Below, piece after piece: positions 22,467 to 30,475 of a DNA stretch of 32,338 bases. The notes under the pieces are model-generated. The model made no database searches and was not told where the DNA came from. It was given only the letters and a program-made list of their open reading frames with translations. The first letter of the stretch is position 1. Each line of letters starts with the position of its first letter. The stretch is from a virus. The stretch spans positions 1-32,338 of IMG/VR virus record IMGVR_UViG_3300017996_000111, one strand, 5' to 3'. Made by a program: the position numbers and the translations under genes.

Positions 22467-23957
22467 ATGGCAGCGACCTACTTCCGGATGGATGGATGGG
22501 TTCAGACTCCGACCGGCGAAGCTGTGCCAGGCGCTTCCGTTGCCGTCCTCGATCAACCAGCAAACTTCACTTCACAACCTGGCTCGCCGTTGGCGACGAT
22601 CTTCGCGGCTCCAAATTCCAATAGCGCGAGCATCTCAACGGCGAGTTGGGCCGCTCAGCAAATCACGTTCGAGTTCTCGACGACGCCGCCGGCCGACGTC
22701 GTCGAGGGCTCCTATATCGCGGTGAGTAGTGCAAGCCCGGCCGGCTACAATGCCGCTGCTTGGCTCGTTCTTTCAGTGAACGGTGACAACGTCGTCGTTC
22801 AAGCGCTCTCGAATCCTGGCACATACGTCTCAGGCGGCACCGTCGCAACATCCGTACTTCCGAACCCGGTTTCAACTGATGGGAACGGCCATTACTTCTT
22901 CTATGCTGCGCCTGGAATCTATTCAGTTCAGGTCTACGGTGAAACGATCTTCGAGCAAGACTATCCGGATCAAGGAATCGGAACCGTCGCCGGCGGATCC
23001 GTGACCTCGGTCGCGATGACGGTTCCGAGCTTCCTCACGATCTCAGGATCTCCGATTACCGGCGCCGGCACGCTCGCGCTCGGACTGGCAGTTGAAAACG
23101 CAAAGCTCGTCCTCGCGGGGCCGACCAGCGGACCAGCCGCCGCTCCGACTTTCCGGAGCCTTGTCGCCGCAGACATTCCGAGCCTCAGCTATGTCGCGAG
23201 TGTCGGCTTGACGCTCGCTGTGCCGAGTTCGATCCTCACCGAAAGCGTGACCGGCTCGCCTATCACCGGAACTGGAACACTCGCGGCTACGATCGGGTTA
23301 CAGGTACAAGACGCGAACGAAGTGTGGGCCGGGCCGACCTCTGGCGGAACGGGAGCGCCGACCTTCCGCAGTCTTGTGACCGCAGATCTGCCCACGGAGA
23401 TCTACTCGTACGAGCTTCTCTCTACGGCGGCGCAGCCGACCTTGCGACAGATCGATTCCGAGCTCGAACTTTCATCCGCTGTGACTTCGGTCAGCGGAAG
23501 TGTCGCTGCAATTCGCGGCGCGATCACGACCGATTCCGGCGGAACAATCGGCGGGAGTTCATTTCTCTACGGCGTGCAGGGAAAATTGATTCTCGATGGC
23601 ACGCTGAACAACCTCTCGGCTTTCAATGCGGGCGTGTTCGCTCAACTCGACACGTCCGGAGCCGGTTTCGCGCATACGTCCGGTTATCTCGCGCCGATCA
23701 TTGCGGACATGGGGGCGACGTCACACCTTTCGAGCGATGCTCTGGCGAATCTAGTCGTTTTGCTGAACACGACGACGTCACTCATCAATGCGATTCTGAA
23801 AACAGAAGCGAAGGCGAGCTACCTCTTCGATCTGAGCGATCTCGGCCAGGGTGCCTACATTGTGGCGGCGGGTGTGGCCGGCAATCAGGACAAGTGCCTT
23901 GCGATCCTAGTCGATGGCACACCGTACTTCATTCCAATCAACTCAGCGCACGCCTAG
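22467..23957 (+). CDS. Tail fibre protein with repeats and duplicated tip domain
   Basis: A 496-residue protein in three parts. (1) Residues 1-170: an Ig-like, carboxypeptidase-regulatory-type beta sandwich (TPTGEAVPGASVAVLD; GHYFFYAAPGIYSVQVYGE). (2) Residues about 178-310: two copies of a fibre repeat, each with VPS, SGSPITG-GTL / TGSPITG-GTL, then AGPTSG and PTFRSLV-AD-P. (3) Residues about 311-496: a domain that matches the protein at 10119-10751, with FLYGVQGKL (356-364) and YLFDLSD (432-438). Role: host recognition fibre or appendage, anchored by part 1 and exposing part 3 (inference). The next gene starts three bases after its stop. Confidence 0.75.
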   Translation: MAATYFRMDGWVQTPTGEAVPGASVAVLDQPANFTSQPGSPLATIFAAPNSNSASISTASWAAQQITFEFSTTPPADVVEGSYIAVSSASPAGYNAAAWLVLSVNGDNVVVQALSNPGTYVSGGTVATSVLPNPVSTDGNGHYFFYAAPGIYSVQVYGETIFEQDYPDQGIGTVAGGSVTSVAMTVPSFLTISGSPITGAGTLALGLAVENAKLVLAGPTSGPAAAPTFRSLVAADIPSLSYVASVGLTLAVPSSILTESVTGSPITGTGTLAATIGLQVQDANEVWAGPTSGGTGAPTFRSLVTADLPTEIYSYELLSTAAQPTLRQIDSELELSSAVTSVSGSVAAIRGAITTDSGGTIGGSSFLYGVQGKLILDGTLNNLSAFNAGVFAQLDTSGAGFAHTSGYLAPIIADMGATSHLSSDALANLVVLLNTTTSLINAILKTEAKASYLFDLSDLGQGAYIVAAGVAGNQDKCLAILVDGTPYFIPINSAHA

Positions 23958-23960
23958 CAA

Positions 23961-26900
23961 ATGAACAACCCCGGCACAGGACAGCAAGACTCACCGCTCG
24001 TCATCTTCGGCGGCCTCGTCGCTGAACTGAATCCCGCAGATCTCCCGGAAGGATCCGCTGCGATCTGTTGCGACATGGACTTCACCGTCGGCTCGGTGAA
24101 GACGCGCTACGGCATCGAGAACGTCTACGTCTATGATGGGAGCGACGAAGTCCTGGAAGTCGGTGCCGGCGTCAACGTGGCAAACGGCGGCGCCGCCTGG
24201 TCGAACCCGACGAATATCGAGCACGACTCGCCGCCGAGCTATGCCTCGGTCATCCTAAACGCGGCACCTGTAACGCCATCAATCAACAACATCCAGAACA
24301 CCTTCGTCCATGCGTCGAACGCGACGACGGCCACGAATACGATCACGCCAGCAAGTACCGCGATCAACGTCGGCGACACTGGCTTCCTGATGGTGAACGT
24401 CTACTATCCCTACGGCACGCCGAGCCCGCCGATCGCGATCACGATTCCGCCGGATTCTCTCGGTAATACCTGGACGCCGATCGGATCTCCACAGCACGAT
24501 CCGGGCGAAGGCGTTACGTTCCAAATGTTCTACGCGCGCATGGGAACGGCCGTCCCGATCTCATCGAGCCTCGTTATCACCGGACATTTCGCGTACACGC
24601 CGGATCCCCGCATCGGAGTCACGAACTTCGCTTTTATGAATGTCACCGGGCTCCTGGCGATCGATCAAACCTTACAGGCTGGCGGCTCGACGACGACGCC
24701 TTCGGCCGGGCCGATGACGATCACGCAGAGCGAAGTTCTTTTCAGCTTCGCGTATACGGAAACGACAGCCACGGCGCCGGCGAGTCCGTGGGCGATCCTC
24801 AGTTTCGGGAGTAGCGGCGCCGGCGCGGGACAGGCAGCGACTCTTACGGCCACGCCAGGAACCTACAACGCAATATGGGGAGAATCGAGCGGCGATCCCT
24901 GGCTCGTGACTGCCGTCGGCTTCACGATCGCGACAGTACCAGCGCCGGCTTTTTCCGACATCTTACAAGCCTCCGGTTACGGGTTCTCTGTGCCGCTAAA
25001 TTCACAGATCCTCGGCGTCGAGGTTCAGGTCAAAGGAAAGCAAACTTCGACGGATCCGCGCTCGACGATAACGATGACTCCGATCGTAGGCGGCGGCGGT
25101 CCGATCGAATTGCAACTTCCGACGGCGCAAGGGACGGTGACGCTCGGCGGACCAGGCAATACGCTCGGAATGACGCTCACGCCGGCGATCGTGAATGGCG
25201 GCGGCTTCGGCTTCAACTTCGAGGCGTTCGATTCGACCGGCCTGGGCTCGACCTTCGATCTTTCCGCGGCCGTCACGACTGTCTGGTACACGCCGCCGAA
25301 CTCCACGAACTTCAACTGGATCTCGACGTTCGATCTCACCGACGGCGGCGTCTTTACGCTCGCGCTCGATGATGGCGGCGTGCTCTGGCAAGAAGACGTG
25401 CTCAACGCCGAAGGGATCCTCACGCCGATCTACACGGCGATCGAGCCCGACACCTTCGCGAAGGGCGCCGAGGTTGACGATCGCGAGTTCATCGCGCTCT
25501 CGGATCTCATCAACGGGACGGATATGCCGCGCCAGTGGACCGGGCAATGGCTCGATCGCGTGTCCCAAGTCGGGCCAGGCGTTCCACCTTCGTTCACGGC
25601 GACCTCAACCGAATACACGATCACGACGATCACGCAACCGACCGCGGTGACGAACGGAAGCCAGGGCAATCCGATCCGCGCGATCCTCTGGTCGTCCGGG
25701 CCAGGCGTGAAGTACCAGGCCGGCTCGATCATCACGATCGAATACACACTCGCGCCGGCTTTGCCGGATCCGAACATCACGGTCGGCGGAGGCGTCGTGC
25801 TTTCCGGTTTCAATAGCACGGTCGCCGGCGTGGATGGTTCCTACATCGTGATCTCGGTTCAGCAAACAAACACGGGGAACGGACTGCGGAACTCGTTCTC
25901 GGTTCAGGCACCGAATTCCGGGAATTACTATCGAGATCCAAACACGGGCGCCTCGTATCAAGCCTCGATCGCAACGCTAACGCTCAACGCGCCAGCTTCC
26001 GGCGTGCAAGTCGGAACGCAAGTCCTCATCTCCGGAACCAGCGTTACGCCACTCAACGAGAGCTGGACGATCCTTAATGCGCTGAACGCCGCGCAGCTCA
26101 ATATCACCGGGACGTCACTGACTTCGGACACAGCGACGTACAACTTCACGCTCATCTCCGGAAGTTTGCCGGCCATTGGCCAGCAGGTCACGGTGACGAA
26201 CACAGCGAACGGCGACGGGATCTTCAACGTCGTTAACGCGATCATCACCGCGGCGAGCCCGTCGAGCTTCGCGATCGCGATTAACTCTCCGGATATACCA
26301 GCCGCGGCCGAAGCCGGCGCGCAAGCGATCATCAACGGAACCGAGTTCCAGTTCGATCCCGGTCCGAGCTGGATCGGCACGACGCCATCGGCTCCGACCG
26401 AACCGTTCATCTTCGGGACATCGACCGGCGGGACGATCGTGCAGCAGGGCCAGCTCGGCGCCGGGCCACGAAAAGGCGTCTGCCTGTTCCTTACTCGGAA
26501 CGGTTTGCTCACACCGGCGTCGCCATACGTCGAGTTCACACTGACTACCGGCGCGAACTCGATCATCGCGAATAACATCCCGATCGGACCGCCGAACGTC
26601 ATCGCGCGCGTCATCGCGCTCACCGGCGCAAATGGCGGCTTCTATTTCTGGATCCCGCAACCCGTGACGGTCACAAGCAACGGCCAGCTCGTCACCTATG
26701 ACGCGACGATCATCCACGACAACGCGACGACTTCGGCGACCTTCAACATCACGGACGCCGTGCTTCTAGCGGCAAGCTCGATCGATACCCAGGGCTCGAA
26801 CAACTTCGCGCAAATTGAGCTCGGCTCTTGCCTGGGATTCGTCTCGTACTCTCAGCGGATCTTCGCGTGGGGAGAACAAAACAAGATCCAGAACCTCATC

Positions 26901-28526
26901 AACCTGAGCTTCGATGGCGGCTACGTCTCACAGAACCCCGCGACACCGATCACGCCGGCCGGCTGGACCGTGGACCAGATGAACGGCGCCGGCGGCGTTT
27001 TGCAGAACTTCCCGCTCTTCGGCCAGTCGTACTACATCCAGAACACGACCGGCTCGACGCAAGCGCTGTACGGGATGATCGAGCAAAGCGCTTTCGAGGA
27101 CCAGCTCGCGACGCCGATCATCGAAGTGCAGACTCAATACGGCGCGCGCGTCACGGCGCGGTGTCCTTCCGGAGTGACGAGCGGCAGCTTGGTTGTGGAT
27201 CTGTTCTCGCCGAGCTTCAATCGGATATATGGATCCTTCTCGATCCCGCTCGCCTCGATGACGGACACGATGCAGATCTTCACCGGAACGCTTCTCTCGA
27301 CGGCGTTCATCACACAAATCCCATCGGACTTGCTCTACCGGATCTATGCATCGGCGATCCCGAACGGCGGCGACGTCGAGATTGATCGCACCGAACTCTT
27401 CAACCTGGCGCAACCCGTTCTCTCGACACAGCTCCGCGGATCCTACTTCGACAACTTCGAGGCGTTCGACGGTGTGACCGGGAACCTCGGCGTCGCGGTC
27501 GAGAATCAACAGGCGGTCACGAACGTCTTCGAGCTCTTCGACAACCTGTACATCGTGAAGACGGCGTCGTTCGTCGAGACGACTGATAACGGCATCACCG
27601 AGCCCGACGGCTGGACCGTGAAGGAAGTCTCGAACAAAGTCGGCACTCCCTCGATCAACGGCGTGGACGTCGGCGAAGGATGGGCGCTCGTGGCCGGCCT
27701 GGCCGGCGTATATCTGTTCGAGGGCGGCAAACCGCAGAAGATCTCTCCGGAGATCGATCCGCTCTGGCAGAAAATAAATTGGGCCTACGGCTATACACTT
27801 TGGATCCGCAACGACACGAACAGCCGGCGAATCCTCATCGGCGTCCCGATTGCAACGCCGAATCAGTGGATGCCGAACTTCCCGGTCAACTCGAACCCGA
27901 CTTCGCCGAACGTCGTGCTCACTTGCACGTACAAAGAACTGATGACTGCCGGCGCGCTGGCAGGCGAAGGATCGATTCGCCAGGGATATACCGGCCAGCT
28001 TCGGAGTTTCCAACTCGGCCGGCGCTGGTCCGTCTGGTCGATCGAAGCGGCGTATGCAGACTTCATCGAGCGCGGCGATACGACGACGCCGGCCTTCTTT
28101 TGCAGCAACTTGGGGAACGGGAAGATCTACCAGCAGATCACCGGGAACTATTTTGACGACGGTCAAGAGATCCTCGACCTGTACGTCTCTTATCCGTTTT
28201 TGCAGTCTCAGGAAGCGCAGCAGATTCACGCCGGGCTTCACGAGCTTCTCGCGACCTACGCTTCGATGCTGGTTGTCGGCGAAGGGGAACTCAACCTCAC
28301 GATTCTCCCGGACACGTTGCAAACGCCATACGGCGATGCGCTTCTCCCGATCGAGCTCGGCAACCCGCCATCCTGGGGCGACACTGAGACGCCACTAAAC
28401 GACGTCGGGACGCGCTTCTTCGTTCAGTTCGAGACGGAGAATCCGGGCGACTGGTTCGAGCTCTCGCGCTTCGTGATGACGGTGACGCAGAACCCTTGGG
28501 CGCCTGTGCGTGGGGGAAACTTCTGA
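23961..28526 (+). CDS. Large tail protein, nozzle / stabilisation-like, with tandem beta modules
   Basis: A 1521-residue protein. The first 50 residues (ELNPADLPEGSAAICCDMDF, then VGSVKTRYG) match the start of podovirus nozzle or stabilisation proteins that describe 'no more than the genome passes through' tubes; the rest is beta throughout, in line with a beta-propeller and platform. Between about residues 540 and 790 there are at least three tandem modules with GSIITIEY, GTQVLISGT and GQQVTVTNT openings, similar to those in the genes at 65 and 21552. Role: tail tube end or hub through which DNA is ejected. The stop overlaps the next start (TGATG). The function is inferred. Confidence 0.65.
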   Translation: MNNPGTGQQDSPLVIFGGLVAELNPADLPEGSAAICCDMDFTVGSVKTRYGIENVYVYDGSDEVLEVGAGVNVANGGAAWSNPTNIEHDSPPSYASVILNAAPVTPSINNIQNTFVHASNATTATNTITPASTAINVGDTGFLMVNVYYPYGTPSPPIAITIPPDSLGNTWTPIGSPQHDPGEGVTFQMFYARMGTAVPISSSLVITGHFAYTPDPRIGVTNFAFMNVTGLLAIDQTLQAGGSTTTPSAGPMTITQSEVLFSFAYTETTATAPASPWAILSFGSSGAGAGQAATLTATPGTYNAIWGESSGDPWLVTAVGFTIATVPAPAFSDILQASGYGFSVPLNSQILGVEVQVKGKQTSTDPRSTITMTPIVGGGGPIELQLPTAQGTVTLGGPGNTLGMTLTPAIVNGGGFGFNFEAFDSTGLGSTFDLSAAVTTVWYTPPNSTNFNWISTFDLTDGGVFTLALDDGGVLWQEDVLNAEGILTPIYTAIEPDTFAKGAEVDDREFIALSDLINGTDMPRQWTGQWLDRVSQVGPGVPPSFTATSTEYTITTITQPTAVTNGSQGNPIRAILWSSGPGVKYQAGSIITIEYTLAPALPDPNITVGGGVVLSGFNSTVAGVDGSYIVISVQQTNTGNGLRNSFSVQAPNSGNYYRDPNTGASYQASIATLTLNAPASGVQVGTQVLISGTSVTPLNESWTILNALNAAQLNITGTSLTSDTATYNFTLISGSLPAIGQQVTVTNTANGDGIFNVVNAIITAASPSSFAIAINSPDIPAAAEAGAQAIINGTEFQFDPGPSWIGTTPSAPTEPFIFGTSTGGTIVQQGQLGAGPRKGVCLFLTRNGLLTPASPYVEFTLTTGANSIIANNIPIGPPNVIARVIALTGANGGFYFWIPQPVTVTSNGQLVTYDATIIHDNATTSATFNITDAVLLAASSIDTQGSNNFAQIELGSCLGFVSYSQRIFAWGEQNKIQNLINLSFDGGYVSQNPATPITPAGWTVDQMNGAGGVLQNFPLFGQSYYIQNTTGSTQALYGMIEQSAFEDQLATPIIEVQTQYGARVTARCPSGVTSGSLVVDLFSPSFNRIYGSFSIPLASMTDTMQIFTGTLLSTAFITQIPSDLLYRIYASAIPNGGDVEIDRTELFNLAQPVLSTQLRGSYFDNFEAFDGVTGNLGVAVENQQAVTNVFELFDNLYIVKTASFVETTDNGITEPDGWTVKEVSNKVGTPSINGVDVGEGWALVAGLAGVYLFEGGKPQKISPEIDPLWQKINWAYGYTLWIRNDTNSRRILIGVPIATPNQWMPNFPVNSNPTSPNVVLTCTYKELMTAGALAGEGSIRQGYTGQLRSFQLGRRWSVWSIEAAYADFIERGDTTTPAFFCSNLGNGKIYQQITGNYFDDGQEILDLYVSYPFLQSQEAQQIHAGLHELLATYASMLVVGEGELNLTILPDTLQTPYGDALLPIELGNPPSWGDTETPLNDVGTRFFVQFETENPGDWFELSRFVMTVTQNPWAPVRGGNF

Positions 28527-28810
28527 TGAACGTCACAATCCCCAAGGGTGATCGCGACTCACCGGCACCGTGCTGGATTGCTGTAGAGGATACTTCCGGC
28601 AAGCGACTCAAGCCGTTAATAAAATGCCAGTGCGGGAGGATTTTAGCAATCGGTTTGCATCACGTCCATGCCGATGGAAGAGTAACAGCGTCATTTTTCC
28701 ACGACGCCGCACCGCACCCTGATATTGGCTATGCCGGCGGCGGTTGCGGCTGGCATGTTTTCCTTTTACTGAAAGATTATGACCGGGGGGAATTTCCGCC
28801 CAATGCTTGA
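28526..28810 (+). CDS. Small Cys/His-rich putative zinc-binding protein
   Basis: A 94-residue protein with KCQCGR (about 34-38), a histidine run LHHVHADG (about 44-51) and GGGCGWHVF (about 72-79), a plausible CxC...CxxH zinc site. Its start overlaps the large tail gene (TGATG) and its stop is inside the next gene, so it is embedded in the tail operon. No family is recognised. A structural zinc fold is the most likely reading. Confidence 0.6.
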   Translation: MNVTIPKGDRDSPAPCWIAVEDTSGKRLKPLIKCQCGRILAIGLHHVHADGRVTASFFHDAAPHPDIGYAGGGCGWHVFLLLKDYDRGEFPPNA

Positions 28811-29381
28811 CATCGACAACTTTATCACCGAGCTCTCAGTCGAGGCGCCGCGCCTGGCGCTGATGATGCGGAAGGTCGTCACCGCGGTCAATCAGACAGC
28901 GGGAGTCCTGGGGATCGATTCGACTTCGCACGCTTCGCCGCCGGATCCGCCGCAAGGGATCAACGTGAAAGCGGCGAACGGCCTCGCGCACGTCACGATC
29001 ATGGATAACTCGCAACGCGGTCGCTCGCTAAACTATTTTCTCGAACACGACACGAATCCAGCTTTTCCGGCGCCGCACGTCGTTCACCTTGTCGCAAGCC
29101 GCGGTGCATTCCTGAGTCTGCCGGCGAAGGATGACGGCGGCTCTCCGCAGAGCTGGTACTTCCGTGCGTTCTCGATGAATCCAGGGTCTAGCCAGCGAAG
29201 TGCTCATGTTGTCTTCGGCGGCTTCGCCACTCCGACAGCCGTGAACGTCGGGGGATCGACTTCGTTGACGCCGCTTCCCTCGACCGGCGCCGGCACCGCA
29301 TCGACGACGGGCCAGCAAGGTGGCCAGGGATTCGGTAGCGCACAGTTCGCTCAACCAGAGACAGGAGTCAAATTGCCGTGA
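28803..29381 (+). CDS. Tail-associated hypothetical protein with Gly/Gln-rich end
   Basis: A 192-residue protein. Residues 1-40 are helical, 50-140 are beta-sandwich-like (fibronectin-type pattern, SLNYFLEHDTNP; PQSWYFRAFSMNPGS), and the last 45 residues are Ser/Thr/Gly/Gln-rich and probably disordered. I prefer ATG 28803, overlapping the previous stop by 8 bases and lying behind GGGGGGA, over ATG 28779. The stop overlaps the next start (GTGA). Tail component is inferred from place. Confidence 0.6.
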   Translation: MLDIDNFITELSVEAPRLALMMRKVVTAVNQTAGVLGIDSTSHASPPDPPQGINVKAANGLAHVTIMDNSQRGRSLNYFLEHDTNPAFPAPHVVHLVASRGAFLSLPAKDDGGSPQSWYFRAFSMNPGSSQRSAHVVFGGFATPTAVNVGGSTSLTPLPSTGAGTASTTGQQGGQGFGSAQFAQPETGVKLP

Positions 29382-29809
29382 GCATGATCGTCCGACCGTA
29401 CACCGATGAAGATCTCGCCGCGATCGTGCGGATCCACACAGCCAATGGACTCCCGCCGAATTGCTTGCCGGCGTGCTGCAAACGAGATGCCGCGGGCAAC
29501 CCGATTTACGCTCCACTTTTCTTTATGAAGAAAATCCTAGCAGACGGTGATAGGATTTGCCTGGCTAGTTTTCTCAAGCTCACGAGTGAAGCATTTCTTT
29601 TCGTGGATCACGAGTACGCGGATCCCGAGAGACGCTGGCTTGCATTGCAGAAGTTGACGGCGGCGACGTTAAGCGAGGCCGCGAAAAAAGGCGTGGAAGA
29701 CGTTACGGCGTGGGTTCCCCCCGCACTCAACAGGCCGTTCGGCGAACGGTTAATCGCTCTAGGGGCAACGAAGAGTCCTTGGGACAGTTACAGTTTCCTG
29801 TTGGAGTGA
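29378..29809 (+). CDS. GNAT-fold acetyltransferase-like protein
   Basis: A 143-residue protein opening with IVRPYTDEDLAAIVRIHT, the N-terminal strand-helix of GNAT enzymes, and ending with the strand-helix-strand FGERLIALGATKSPWDSYSF typical of the C-terminal half of that fold. The acetyl-CoA pyrophosphate-binding (Q/R-x-x-G-x-G/A) motif is not evident, so catalysis is uncertain. GNAT-like proteins occur beside ejection proteins in several podoviruses. The start GTG 29378 has AGGAG 10 bases upstream and overlaps the previous stop. Confidence 0.6.
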   Translation: MSMIVRPYTDEDLAAIVRIHTANGLPPNCLPACCKRDAAGNPIYAPLFFMKKILADGDRICLASFLKLTSEAFLFVDHEYADPERRWLALQKLTAATLSEAAKKGVEDVTAWVPPALNRPFGERLIALGATKSPWDSYSFLLE

Positions 29810-29813
29810 ACGA

Positions 29814-30473
29814 ATGCGGATTCACACAAAAACTTCCATCGACATCGCAACAGGCAAAGTCCTCGAAGATCAGTTTTACGAGTACGACGGGCCGCTCGCT
29901 CTGGCCGATCGTTCGATTCAGGGTGCCGCGCAAAACAATGCGAAGACCGCTGGCACGACGGCCGCTGGCTACGGAACGACAGCCGCCGCGATCGGCGCTC
30001 CCCTCACCACGACGCTACAGAACGACGTAAATAATCCAATCGGATTCACTCCTACAGAAACCAACAATATGCTCGTCGCCGGCGAGCAAGGTGCGGGCGG
30101 TGCGAATGCCGGCATCGCGGGCGCGGCCGGACTCAACGCGATGCGAACTCGGAACAGCGGCGCTCTCTCAGGCGTGCTTGACCAGTCCGCGCGAATCAAA
30201 CAACAGCAACTCTCGCAAAACGCGCTCGGCGTGCAGAACGAATCGGCAAGACTCGCGCAGCAGAAGCGCGCCTCGGCTCTCGGCGGATTGCAAGGGCTCT
30301 ACGGAACAGACGTCAACGCGCAGCTCAAGGCGATGGGAATACAGGATCAAGATCTACAGACGGCGATTCAGGCCGGGAACTCTGGCTGGTTGCAGAACAC
30401 GATGGGAGTGATCGGCGGCCTTGCGGGTGCTGCTAGCAAGGGAGCGGGAATCGCGGGCGGATACGCGGGCTGA
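29814..30473 (+). CDS. Ejection-type internal virion protein
   Basis: A 219-residue, Ala/Gly/Gln-rich helical protein. The N terminus (MRIHTKTSIDIATGKVLED, with YEYDGPLAL soon after) is a pattern I associate with podovirus proteins upstream of ejection genes. The middle is helical (SARLAQQKRASALGG), and the end is a glycine-zipper-like stretch MGVIGGLAGAASKGAGIAGG, suited to membrane insertion. Inferred role: part of the channel that carries DNA across the host envelope. It has GGAG upstream and is 2 bases ahead of the next gene. Confidence 0.6.
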   Translation: MRIHTKTSIDIATGKVLEDQFYEYDGPLALADRSIQGAAQNNAKTAGTTAAGYGTTAAAIGAPLTTTLQNDVNNPIGFTPTETNNMLVAGEQGAGGANAGIAGAAGLNAMRTRNSGALSGVLDQSARIKQQQLSQNALGVQNESARLAQQKRASALGGLQGLYGTDVNAQLKAMGIQDQDLQTAIQAGNSGWLQNTMGVIGGLAGAASKGAGIAGGYAG

Positions 30474-30475
30474 TA

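Noticed and set aside
26928-28322. 464-residue minus-strand open frame opposite the large tail gene
   Set aside because: Same reason: Arg/Asp/Val-rich mirror sequence with no domain or ribosome-binding site, opposite a well-supported gene.
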